Shown here: positions 16,101-23,548 of the stretch, in pieces
Position numbering within the stretch: position 1 is the stretch's first letter
Layout of the letters: the number at the start of each line of letters is the position of its first letter
From: Thermoanaerobaculia bacterium
GTDB taxonomy: Bacteria > Acidobacteriota > Thermoanaerobaculia > Multivoradales > JAHEKO01
NCBI GenBank assembly: GCA_945787635.1
Contig: CALZIK010000087.1
Span: 1-47,220, forward strand
Length of the DNA stretch: 47,220 bases
Direction of reading: 5' to 3'
The notes under the pieces: model-generated
The model's input: the letters and a program-made list of their open reading frames with translations, nothing else
Databases searched by the model: none
Told to the model about the DNA's origin: nothing
Translations under genes and position numbers: made by a program

Positions 16101-18941
16101 CGCGCTCAGCCGATAGGACCCGGCATGCTGGGGAGTGAACCGACACTCGACCGGCGACTTCGCGGCCTCGAGCTCGCACGAAGACTCCGGCTCCCAGCTG
16201 TGGCTGTACTGCGTCAGATAGGCATTGCCCGCACCCTTGACGCGCGCCGCCTTGGTCTTCAGGTGCTCGATCGTGAGCGAGACAGGCGTTCCGGGCGCGG
16301 AGGCTCCAGCTTCGTCGGAGACCACCACCTCGACCCCAGCCGGCTCACCCTCGCGCAAGACCCACTGTCCCTGCCTGATTCCGACGAATCGATCTCGGGC
16401 CGCGAATCGCGCGAACGCCGCCTGCGCGACGTACTTGCCGCGATCGTCGCGAACGGCGGTCTCCACGGTCAGTCGCCCGTAGAGCACCGAGGGCGCCGTC
16501 AACTCGAATCGGGTTTCGAGCTCGCCGCGATCGTCGGTGCTGGTCTCGGCGCTATGCACGGTCAAGCTGTTGCCGCCGCCGGTCTCGAACAGGAAGCCCT
16601 TGAAGACCGGGCTCGACGGCACGAATGGCACCGCCGTCACGGTCGCGTTCACTCGCGCCGCGGCGTCCAGATACGGCCCGCCCGAGTGCAACGTAGCCTG
16701 GCTGGCGACAACGACTTGCTCGCCCTCGCGATAGAGACCCGAGTCAAGGTCGGTCGTGACTCGAAATGGCGCCGGCGTGAAGTCGCTCACCAGGACATTG
16801 AGCGGGTTCCAGGACTCGCCGGCGCTCGAGCTCGACCGCAGCGTGAACTCATGCCAGCCGACAGCTCCGGTCTTGGGCACGACGAACCGACCGTCAAAGG
16901 CACCGAACTCATTGAGCTCGATGCCCTCACGGGCATGCACCACCTTGCCCTGCGGGTCTTTGACCTCCAGCTCGTAGGTGCCGACCGGCGCCGGCTCGAG
17001 GCGCCGGTTGCCTTCGCGTCGGACATAGATCTTGTACTCGATCTCATCTCCGGCCCGATAGATCCCTTGAGGCGTGAGACCCCAGGTCGTCAGGTGGCTG
17101 CCCCTGGCCATGTGGCGCTGAGGGACATACACCTCGCTCGGCCCCCTCGCTCGGACGAAGAAATCACCCGCGAGCGGCAAGATCGCGTGGTCCTCGCCTC
17201 GGGTGACTCGGATCGTGAGGTGCCGCTCGTCACGGTCCCGCCAGCGGAAGATCATCTCTCGGTCGGGGTCGAGCTCTGCGGCTCCGGGAAGCACAGCCAG
17301 GCCGTTTCCGTCGGTGACCGCCGCCGCGAGGACGCCGCTCGTACTGCGCATCGTCTCGAAGATTCGCGCCTGCACTTCGACCTCGGCGCCGCTCACCGGC
17401 TCTCCGGTGACCAGATCCGTCACCCACACCATCGAGTTGTAGAACCCGGTCTTGACATGGACCCCGAAAGGGGTCACCTGCGAGAAGAACCAGTACCCTC
17501 CCAACCGTCGTATCGGGTGGCGGTCACCGGTCAGTTCACTATCCCGCGCGTACAGATCCCGATTCGGGTCGCCGAACAGATCGCCCACGATCGCTCCCGA
17601 CTCACCCACCAGCCAGTCACGCACCTTGAGCGGGTACCGGAAAGCCACATCCTCGAGCGCCGGAATTTCGAGCTCGACGTCGGGCTGGGCTTGCCCGACG
17701 TGGCTTGCGGAGCCGATGCGGTCGATCTCGACGAGCAGGCCGTCCAGATTGGTGACGACCACCGGAAGGTGGCTCTCGACCGACGATTCCAGGGTCGAGA
17801 CCGGGTTCGTCAGCACCATCCGCGGCCGACGGTGAGAGGTTCGAAAGCGAAAGTCGATCGCCTCCGCCAGCGGCCTGTCGAACTCGTCGCGCAACTCGTC
17901 AGCCGCCGCGACGAGTCTGTATTCATTCGCCGCCTTGAGCGTCTCGGGCAGCCAATTGCCGTATCGATGCTCGGTCGGTGTGCTGCTCAGCCGCGAGTAG
18001 GAATAGACGTTCTCCCAGGGATCGTAGTCCTCGCGGCCGCCACGCAGGTCCGGAGACACCTCGAGATGATCGCGAAGAATCTCTTTGACGACCGGAGCGG
18101 TGAACACCAACCGCACGCCTCGTTGCGGATCGCACTTCGACGCGTCTGCTCGCTTACCGGGTTCTATGAAGATCGGCTCGTTCTCGAGGGCCCGGCACTC
18201 AACACCCAGAAAGCGGTGCTCGCCAAACGTATTGAAGACGACAAGCTCGCGACTCTCGACGCTCGGCTCGGCTCCTCTCTCGGAAAGAACTCCGGGCTCG
18301 ACCGACAGGCTCAACCTGCTTCCAAGAGGCAGCTCTCTGACCGGTGCAATGATCCAGCTGGCCCGGTTCTGAGGATGAATCGACTCGACCTCGACCTCCC
18401 ATCGCTCGGCCTGCCTCTTGAAGAAGACGTGATCCCTGATGGTTTCCACGCGCACCGGCTGGTTGAAGGTGACACGAATCCTCGGCGTTCCGGGCGAGTG
18501 CCACTGGTCGAACCAGACGTGACGAATCGCTGGACGCTGGGTTACGAACTCGTGGACGAGCCCTTCCTCCATCGCTTCGCCGTTGTCCGTCGTGAGACCC
18601 GGACGAACCACGATCCGGTAGCGAGTTGCCTCCACCAAGGCGTTCTCCTCGCCAAGTTGGCATGCCAGCGCGGACGTATTGAGCCATCGCCATTCGCAAC
18701 TCGGATCCGGCGAAACCGAGATCGGGATCTCGGCGGCGGTGCGATCCATTCGCCCGACCGGGACCACGGGCCGATCGAATTGAAAGACGATCTGCCGCTG
18801 CTGGGGTACGTCTATTCCGCTCGGATTGACGCGAAGGAGCCTGAGGTTTTCGGATTGCGCTGGGAATGTCGTGGCGAGAACCGCCAGCAAGGCGGCAACA
18901 AGTGTCTGGTTCGATTTGATCCGGAAGGGTGTCGCCGACAT
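13185..18941 (-). CDS. Bacterial alpha-2-macroglobulin (YfhM-like protease trap)
   Basis: About 1918 aa. The ATG at 18941 is chosen because it is followed directly by a signal peptide (LVAALLAVLATTFPAQS); the open frame further upstream is Arg-rich and looks non-coding. The repeated macroglobulin domains are followed by the thioester motif CWEQ (C1408-Q1411) within YPYWCWEQRLTKG and an alpha-alpha toroid, then a receptor-like C-terminal domain. Attack by a protease in the bait region exposes the Cys-Gln thioester, which captures the protease. E. coli YfhM is an inner-membrane lipoprotein; here no lipobox cysteine follows the signal peptide, so the protein is probably soluble or secreted. It is translationally coupled to pbpC. 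Confidence 0.95.
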   Translation of the reverse strand: MSATPFRIKSNQTLVAALLAVLATTFPAQSENLRLLRVNPSGIDVPQQRQIVFQFDRPVVPVGRMDRTAAEIPISVSPDPSCEWRWLNTSALACQLGEENALVEATRYRIVVRPGLTTDNGEAMEEGLVHEFVTQRPAIRHVWFDQWHSPGTPRIRVTFNQPVRVETIRDHVFFKRQAERWEVEVESIHPQNRASWIIAPVRELPLGSRLSLSVEPGVLSERGAEPSVESRELVVFNTFGEHRFLGVECRALENEPIFIEPGKRADASKCDPQRGVRLVFTAPVVKEILRDHLEVSPDLRGGREDYDPWENVYSYSRLSSTPTEHRYGNWLPETLKAANEYRLVAAADELRDEFDRPLAEAIDFRFRTSHRRPRMVLTNPVSTLESSVESHLPVVVTNLDGLLVEIDRIGSASHVGQAQPDVELEIPALEDVAFRYPLKVRDWLVGESGAIVGDLFGDPNRDLYARDSELTGDRHPIRRLGGYWFFSQVTPFGVHVKTGFYNSMVWVTDLVTGEPVSGAEVEVQARIFETMRSTSGVLAAAVTDGNGLAVLPGAAELDPDREMIFRWRDRDERHLTIRVTRGEDHAILPLAGDFFVRARGPSEVYVPQRHMARGSHLTTWGLTPQGIYRAGDEIEYKIYVRREGNRRLEPAPVGTYELEVKDPQGKVVHAREGIELNEFGAFDGRFVVPKTGAVGWHEFTLRSSSSAGESWNPLNVLVSDFTPAPFRVTTDLDSGLYREGEQVVVASQATLHSGGPYLDAAARVNATVTAVPFVPSSPVFKGFLFETGGGNSLTVHSAETSTDDRGELETRFELTAPSVLYGRLTVETAVRDDRGKYVAQAAFARFAARDRFVGIRQGQWVLREGEPAGVEVVVSDEAGASAPGTPVSLTIEHLKTKAARVKGAGNAYLTQYSHSWEPESSCELEAAKSPVECRFTPQHAGSYRLSATVRDSQDRPVTSSIERWSVGKGRVVWQEPSGHHLQIEPEKETLRVGERARYLVKNPFPGARALVTIERLGVIDSWIEILSDSSQILEFEVKPDYLPGFYLSVVAMSPRVAPPPKDGEVDLGKPSYRMGYVRVPVRDPYKELDVKAKVSGEEFKPRDTVKLEIQAADRQGGTPDMEFAVAVLDEAVFDLLKGGIDLFDPYVGLYELRPLDLFNHNLLEALIGWQKFEQKGADPGGGGGSDTALRSVFEFVSYWNPSIQADPEGRAQVAFEVPDNLTGWRVLVLAVTPGDYMGLGQAGFKVNRPTEIRSALPNQVIEGDRFEARFTVMNRTDKKRTLKISGSAAGAASGSPAFKAKVKAEPFRRYTVGFPVAAENPGEIDFLISAGDRNDSDALAVAIPVGRYQAVEAAATYGTIDSDRVEEQLEFPLGIRTDVGRISVVASPTVIGSLEGAFDYVRDYPYWCWEQRLTKGTMAAHYLELRGYLDPELEWPGAKKLPLSVLEDAADFQAPNGGMVYWSPQDRYVSPYLSAYTALAFGWLRELGYEIPAGVESRLHDYLERLLRKDAFPDFFSKGMASSVRAVALAALARADKVTLLDLARYRSHVPQMDLFGKAHYLQALELVPGTEEARAEVEDAILSHSNETGGKIVFSEALDDGYARILHSELRTNCSILSALALLPETRLASGTADLPFKLVRTVTQTREQRRHWENTQENMFCTRALIEYSREFEAVEPAMTVWVAVGEEGLGEAQFDDLRDAAVEFERPLGAQDPGTKTTVSLEREGQGRLYYSVGLFYSPATLERRRINAGMDVRREYSVEREGVWIKLEDPFSVRQGELVRVDLFVSLPAPRNFVVVDDPVPGGLEPVNRDLATSSVVDADKARNVFPRDSYYYEYSDWRRYAYTRWSFYHQELRHDSVRFYSDYLPAGNYLLSYTAQVIAPGEFGILPLHVEEMYDPDVFGQGYPGSLRVKALE

Positions 18942-19042
18942 CGGTCGCAGGCTATCCGGTCGTGGGTCCTCTTGTGGGGCTTGACGCTCGCATCTAGCAC
19001 TTGCCTTGTGCAAACGGATTGCCAGAAAGCGCCCGCGAGATT

Positions 19043-19648
19043 TCAGAGAGGCACCGAGCCGCGAACCTCTTTCCAATCGGCGCACCGAACGACATCCGCG
19101 CCGCCCGCGAACTGCGAGCGGTTCCAGGGCCGGTCGAGAAGATGCACGCGCTGGCCCGCTTCTGCAAGTTGCTCGGCCATCGCGTGCGAGTCCTCGATGA
19201 CCCAGGCATAGTCGCGCCCGAGAACCCGATCCAGAGGCACACCGCCCGGCGCGTGTCCATACTTCTCGACGAAGATGAGCTCGTCGTAGAGCACGCCGTG
19301 CCTGGCGAGCCACGCCTCGGAGGCCTTACGGGTATCCGGCGGCCGGCCGGTGACGACCTCGATCTCGAGGCCGGCGGCCTTCCAGGCCGACAAGGTCTCC
19401 AGAGCGCCCTCCAGGGGCTCGAACCCGTCCAACGCCTCATCCTCGTGGACCAGCTCGAAGAACCGCCGGAGTTTCTCCGGCGGTAGGTCGAAGCTCCGTC
19501 CGAGGTCGAAGTCAATCATGTCCTCGAAGCGCACGGTCTTTCCGAACTCCCGCTCGAGAATCACCAGAAAACCGCGCGCGGTGGCGCACAGGACGTCGTC
19601 GAAGTCGACGTACACGCGGCGCGTTTCGGAAGCGGACACGGCGGCCAT
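19043..19648 (-). CDS. HAD-superfamily phosphatase, 5'(3')-deoxyribonucleotidase-like
   Basis: 201 aa cytoplasmic enzyme. HAD motif I is YVDFDDVL with the nucleophile D15 and acid/base D17; motif II is VVTGRPPD; motif IV is VIEDSHAMAE. The cap between motifs I and II is helical. The overall pattern matches the NT5C-type (deoxy)nucleotidase group, but the substrate cannot be set from sequence alone. The ATG at 19648 gives a compact start. It is 101 bp upstream of the alpha-2-macroglobulin gene on the same strand and diverges from the DUF2461 gene (50 bp between starts). Whether it is in the same transcript as A2M/pbpC is unclear. Confidence 0.82.
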   Translation of the reverse strand: MAAVSASETRRVYVDFDDVLCATARGFLVILEREFGKTVRFEDMIDFDLGRSFDLPPEKLRRFFELVHEDEALDGFEPLEGALETLSAWKAAGLEIEVVTGRPPDTRKASEAWLARHGVLYDELIFVEKYGHAPGGVPLDRVLGRDYAWVIEDSHAMAEQLAEAGQRVHLLDRPWNRSQFAGGADVVRCADWKEVRGSVPL

Positions 19649-19698
19649 GTTAATGCATCGATGTGCGAGAATCTCACACCAACGTCAAGGAGGCCCTC

Positions 19699-20385
19699 AT
19701 GCCGCAAGCCCACTTCCGCCCAGCGCTCTTCAAGTTCCTCAAGGACCTTGCCGCCAATAACGACCGTGACTGGTTCAAAGCCAACCAGGAGCGCTATGAA
19801 GACGATTTGCGCGAGCCGGCGCGAGCGTTCATCAGCGATTTTGGGCCGCTTCTCCACAAGATCAGTCCCCACTTTCGCGCCGATCCGCGCAAGGTCGGTG
19901 GATCCCTTTTTCGAATTCACAGGGATGTTCGTTTCGCCAAGGACAAGAGCCCCTACAAGACCTACACCGGCATTCAGTTTCGCCACAAGGCGGGCAAGGA
20001 TGCGCACGCGCCCGGTTTCTACCTCCATCTCGAGCCCGGCGGCTGCTTCGCGGGCGTAGGGATCTGGCACCCCGACGCCGAGACCACCAAGAAGATCCGC
20101 GCCTTTCTGGTCGAGGACCCCGCCCGCTGGAAGCGCGTCGCCCACGCCAAGCGCTTCCGGCAGACCTTCGAGCTCCAGGGCGACAGCCTCAAGCGGCCGC
20201 CGCGCGGCTTCGACCCGGATCACCCGCTGATCGAGGATTTGAAGCGCAAGGATTTCATCGGAGTCGCGGCGCTGAGCCAGACCGAGATCACGTCGCCCGG
20301 CTTTCTCAAGAGTTACGCCGCGCTCTGCCGGACCGGCGGAGCTTTCGTCAAGGCCCTGTGTGAAGCCGGCCAGGTGCCGTTCTAG
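19699..20385 (+). CDS. DUF2461 domain protein
   Basis: 228 aa, soluble. The start at 19699 is set by a CAAGGAGG ribosome site 5-6 bases upstream; the frame is open to 19663 without a good site. Family signatures are clear: FLKDLAANNDRDWFKANQERYE near the N-terminus, RIHRDVRFAKDKSPYKT in the middle and LQGDSLKRPPRGF in the C-terminal half. DUF2461 proteins are widespread in bacteria and fungi and have no firmly established role. The stop overlaps the stop of the converging gene by 4 bp. Confidence 0.93.
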   Translation: MPQAHFRPALFKFLKDLAANNDRDWFKANQERYEDDLREPARAFISDFGPLLHKISPHFRADPRKVGGSLFRIHRDVRFAKDKSPYKTYTGIQFRHKAGKDAHAPGFYLHLEPGGCFAGVGIWHPDAETTKKIRAFLVEDPARWKRVAHAKRFRQTFELQGDSLKRPPRGFDPDHPLIEDLKRKDFIGVAALSQTEITSPGFLKSYAALCRTGGAFVKALCEAGQVPF

Positions 20386-21638
20386 TTTGAGAGCCGCGCG
20401 GGCGACGGCAACCGCCAGACCGTGAGCTCGAGCTGAGCTTCGGTCCCCTCCTGCTCGCGCAAGAGCGACTCGAGTTCGGAATCGAGGATCACCAGCGCGC
20501 CGTCGCCCTCGCGAAGCGCGGTGAGGTCCGCCCGGTCGGCGAGTACATCTTCGTACCTGCCCGCCGCGAACGCTTCCTTGCGAGCCTCGATCGCGAGCAG
20601 GCCCAGACGGGCTTGTGCCTCCAGCGTCCGCATTTCAGCGACTCCCCTTCGGATCATGGGCATCACCATGTCGGCGACGATCCCGGAAAACGCGAGCGGC
20701 CTCACGGGCGCCGGCTCGGGATCAACCAGGAGCTCTTCGAGGGGCCGCTCGCTCCAGGCACGAAGTCCCACCCAGCGCCGGGCGAGCTGGGTCGCCACCC
20801 GACGCGCGAACACCGGCCCGAACACCCGCGCGAGGAAGCCTCGCCTCGGCTGCCCACCCGCCTCCTCCGGGTGTTCGAGGAAGTGAAGCGCGAACGCTCC
20901 TTCGGCCGCGATCACGCGCTCGACGTGTCCGGCCCCGAGGAAGCGTTCGAGGCCGAGCGTGAATTCGTCGAGCAAGGTGGGCTCGGTTCCAGGGTTCGCG
21001 ACCGCCGCACGGACGAGCTCGAGTCGGGCCCGACTCACGGCGGTCGCCATCACCACGTTTAAGAGATGAGGCTGACTGTAGAGACAATCGCTCAGCCGAC
21101 CCAGCCCGGCGAACGATCGCTCGACCAGGTCGCGGTCCCCGTCGAGCACCCCGACGAAGCCCATGAGCCGGAGCAGCCTCGAGCTCGTGTGAGCGGACGA
21201 GCCGACCGCTGGATCCACCGGCGAGCCCGGCCACACGCAGTGGGGCAGGGCGAGCCCACGCTCGAGATCGAGGATCGCGGGCATCTCGCGCTCGAGCGCC
21301 GCTCGAGCTTCGACCGCTTCGGCCGCCGTCCACGCCGCCGGCTCGGGAGCGTTCGTCCATCCGCCTTCGAGCGCAACGCCCTCGACCGCTGCCGACATCG
21401 CGGTGACGAAGTTCTCCTCCGCCGGCACCTCCGGGCCAGCGTAACGCGCGGGGTTGGCCGGGCCAACCTGCAGCTCGAAGAAGCGGATCGCTTCTTCGTA
21501 CGACCGCGCGGTGTCCCAGACGAAGAGCGCCGCCAGACCGATCAGAAGCACGAGGCCCCACGATCCCCACACCAGAAGCCGCCGCCGCCAGACCTTGCTT
21601 CGGCGCCCCCCTCGGTGCCGGGCGTGTCTTTCGGGCAC
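20382..21638 (-). CDS. Membrane-anchored protein of unknown function
   Basis: 418 aa. Arg-rich cytoplasmic N-terminus (about 20 residues), one transmembrane helix (LLVWGSWGLVLLIGLAALFVW), then an extracytoplasmic domain of about 370 residues that is mostly helical, rich in Ala, Glu and Arg. A short Pro-rich break separates two halves near residue 310. There is no catalytic motif I can recognise. The GTG at 21638 has an AGGA about 10 bases upstream. Similar proteins with an N-terminal helix and a long helical ectodomain are common unknowns in soil acidobacteria. Its stop overlaps that of the DUF2461 gene on the other strand. Confidence 0.72.
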   Translation of the reverse strand: MPERHARHRGGRRSKVWRRRLLVWGSWGLVLLIGLAALFVWDTARSYEEAIRFFELQVGPANPARYAGPEVPAEENFVTAMSAAVEGVALEGGWTNAPEPAAWTAAEAVEARAALEREMPAILDLERGLALPHCVWPGSPVDPAVGSSAHTSSRLLRLMGFVGVLDGDRDLVERSFAGLGRLSDCLYSQPHLLNVVMATAVSRARLELVRAAVANPGTEPTLLDEFTLGLERFLGAGHVERVIAAEGAFALHFLEHPEEAGGQPRRGFLARVFGPVFARRVATQLARRWVGLRAWSERPLEELLVDPEPAPVRPLAFSGIVADMVMPMIRRGVAEMRTLEAQARLGLLAIEARKEAFAAGRYEDVLADRADLTALREGDGALVILDSELESLLREQEGTEAQLELTVWRLPSPARLSN

Positions 21639-21686
21639 TTCGCTTGGTTCCTGCTTCAGAAGCTGTTCAGCACGGGTTCGCCGCCC

Positions 21687-21773
21687 ATGCCCGGCTCATT
21701 CGATCTTATCTGCACCCTGGGTCGGGCAAGCACGCGAATCGCGTCTCCAAAGCGCTCCTCGAAGAGGGCACGG
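21687..21773 (+). repeat. Degenerate copy of the 5' end of the ArsC-family gene
   Basis: Bases 21687-21717 match 23195-23225 at 28 of 31 positions (start codon and first ten codons of the selenoprotein candidate). The likeness fades beyond this, though a later KALLEEG in another frame recalls KAVALLEASG. The frame stops after 29 codons. It looks like a relic of a second arsC-like gene. The two copies lie about 1.5 kb apart, either side of the DUF5916 relic. Confidence 0.6.
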
Positions 21774-21860
21774 TAAAGGCACCCAAGACGCGCTGTACCG
21801 ACGGGATCGAGCTGCCGCCCTGGATCGACGACCCTCGGAATAGGATGCCCTGCTGGAACG

Positions 21861-22979
21861 TCAAAGGACCCAAGCGTAGCCCAGTTTGAGGAAGAAGGTC
21901 CGATCCGACTGGGTCGGCCGCCCTCGACATCGAGCGTTTGCAGAGTGTGATCTAGCTTGATGTTGACGTGCCGCCCGATCTTGGCCTCGACCGCCGGATT
22001 GACCAGAGTCAGGTCCGCCGGTTGATTGTTGCTGAAGTCGACGGTGTCTCCCTGATCGCTGAACAGAGACAACTCGACTGCACCGCTTGGTTGGAACTCG
22101 CCGTAGAATTGAACGCGGTTCATTCCCTCGTAAAGAACGCCGCCGAAGAACTCCTTGTTGCTCTCCAAAGAGATCTCGGTGAACGACTGCAGGGGACCAC
22201 GGACATTGGCAAAGAAGTCGATCCCCTCTTCCGTGAGCCGGCCGCCGTGGTCCTCTGAACGCTCAGCAAAGAGGCCAATATCGACCTGGTTCCACCAATC
22301 CCCTTCGGCACCCCGAAAACGCCGGATCACGGTGCCGGTGGCGCGCTCGAGATCGACCTGCGACACAAAACCGCTGTCGGCCCGAAACCCGAGACCCAGA
22401 GACCGGTAGCTGGCGAACCAGAGCCAGTCGCGCGCCTCGTGATCGTAGTTGATCCGAAACGCGTCTCCCTCGAAGGAGCCGGCACTCTGATCGAACGCGC
22501 CGGCCACGGCGTCCGGATACCGCGTATTGGAGCGTAGGTACTGAAACTCGATCGTGTCGGTCTCTCCCAGACGGAAGAAGCCGTCGAGCCCCCCCGATCG
22601 ATTGTGATAGTCGTCGCCCTCACGACCGGCAAAGAGGACCCCGAGCGCGGAGTTCTTGCCGATGTCTCGCCGGAAACGCAGCACAGAACCGGTGACGTCC
22701 TGATCCCGCGACCGGCGGCTTGACGTTGTCGCCCGGGGACCACTCGTAGCCGAGCGGGATCGCCAGGGCCGCTCCCCAGGCGGCCTCGTCCAGCACAGCG
22801 TCGACCTTGATCTCAGAGGTGGCGCGGACGATCTTCCACCGATTGGACTCGCGCGCCGGTTCCACGGTCTTCTTCTCATCCGCCGCGGCTTTCGTCAAAC
22901 CACCCTGGGCGAAGGCTGCGCTGGTCGATAGCAGCAAGGCCCAAGTGACCACCATCCTGTAACTGGCGCTCGAACTCAC
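21861..22979 (-). pseudogene. DUF5916 / CBM9-like outer-membrane barrel protein, two internal deletions
   Basis: The N-terminus is normal: GTG at 22979 with an AGGAGG site, signal peptide (VVTWALLLSTSAAFAQ) and the start of a CBM9-like domain (IKVDAVLDEAAWGAAL). At about 22721 the frame shifts from GDNVKPPV straight into the late barrel (QDVTGSVLRFRRDIGKNS), losing several hundred codons that normally lie between. The barrel then reads well to LDHTLQTLDVEGGR near 21920, where a second deletion and shift join it to the true family C-terminus RTFFLKLGYAWVL-stop at 21861. The family makes surface barrels of unknown role in Bacteroidota and Acidobacteriota. Two separate in-gene deletions make this a clear relic. 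Confidence 0.85.
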
Positions 22980-23083
22980 CTGCAACCTCCTGGGTCTCTC
23001 CATTCTACGAAGGACGCTTTGGCGGCCTGCGGCAAGCTTGAGTCTGCGGTGCGATTCCTGATCGGCGTGCGCGCCGCGTCAAC

Positions 23084-23179
23084 TCACGGCTGCTCGGCAA
23101 CTTGCATGCGAGCGACCAGATCCTGGATATGACTTTCCAACATCTCGGGTTGTTCCCGCATGGCAAGGGTGGTTAGCAT
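23084..23179 (-). CDS. Possible 31-residue small protein, divergent to the selenoprotein candidate
   Basis: Encodes MLTTLAMREQPEMLESHI and 13 more residues, an amphipathic helical sequence. The ATG at 23179 follows an AAGGAG site at 5-base spacing, which is better than anything in front of the diverging ArsC-like gene 16 bp away. It might be a real small protein or the end of an older gene. I know no family for it. Confidence 0.35.
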   Translation of the reverse strand: MLTTLAMREQPEMLESHIQDLVARMQVAEQP

Positions 23180-23194
23180 GGGCGCTCCTTCAGC

Positions 23195-23548
23195 ATGCCC
23201 GACTCCCTCGATCTTATCTGCACCCGCACGTGAAGCACCTGTCGCAAGGCGGTCGCCTTGCTCGAGGCCAGCGGGATCGAATACAGCTATCGCGATTACC
23301 GCAAGCGGCCGCTCGATGAGGCCGAGATTCGCGACATTCTGTCGATGCTCGGCCTCGGCCCGAGGGACGTGCTGCGGCGTCGCGATCGTGCCTTCCGAGA
23401 GCTCGGGCTCACCGGTGACGAGCCCGATGAGGTTCTCATCGGGCACATGGCGAGGCATCCGACACTGCTCGAACGGCCGATCGGAGTCTCGAGAGGACGC
23501 GCGGCGATCGGTCGCCCCCCCGAGAATCTGCTCTCACTCGTCGACTGA
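23195..23548 (+). CDS. Candidate selenoprotein: ArsC/Spx-family thioredoxin-fold reductase with in-frame TGA
   Basis: 117 codons if the TGA at 23231-23233 is read through. Around it the frame reads ICTRT-U-STCRKAVALLE: the TGA sits at position 13, where ArsC/YffB/Spx proteins have the first cysteine of CxxC, giving UxxC with Cys16 kept. The rest of the family is intact: YRDYRKRPL, RELGL, HPTLLERPIGV and GRPPENLL at the C-terminus. Such proteins are thiol oxidoreductases, of which some reduce arsenate. A hairpin of bacterial SECIS type follows the TGA. The ATG at 23195 is the only sensible start and lacks a clear ribosome site. A one-base Cys-to-stop mutation is the rival explanation, and degraded genes lie nearby. 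The 3' end overlaps the converging AAA+ remnant by 15 bp. Confidence 0.75.
23238..23267 (+). promoter_or_regulatory. Bacterial SECIS-like hairpin
   Basis: Seven perfect pairs (23244-23250 with 23255-23261) enclose the tetraloop GGTC (23251-23254); CCT/AGG (23238-23240, 23265-23267) can add a lower stem. Seventeen nt separate the TGA from the first loop G. Bacterial SECIS elements lie just downstream of UGA, inside the coding region, with a short apical loop carrying G near its start; E. coli fdhF also has GGUC in its loop. Confidence 0.7.

Noticed and set aside
16002-19211. Open frame of about 1069 codons on the plus strand
   Set aside because: It is antisense to the alpha-2-macroglobulin gene and has Arg/Gln-rich, domain-free sequence; a shadow of GC-rich codon use.
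21687-23225. The 31-bp repeat as attachment sites of an inserted element
   Set aside because: No integrase or recombinase lies between, and the repeat is arsC-like coding sequence beginning at a start codon.
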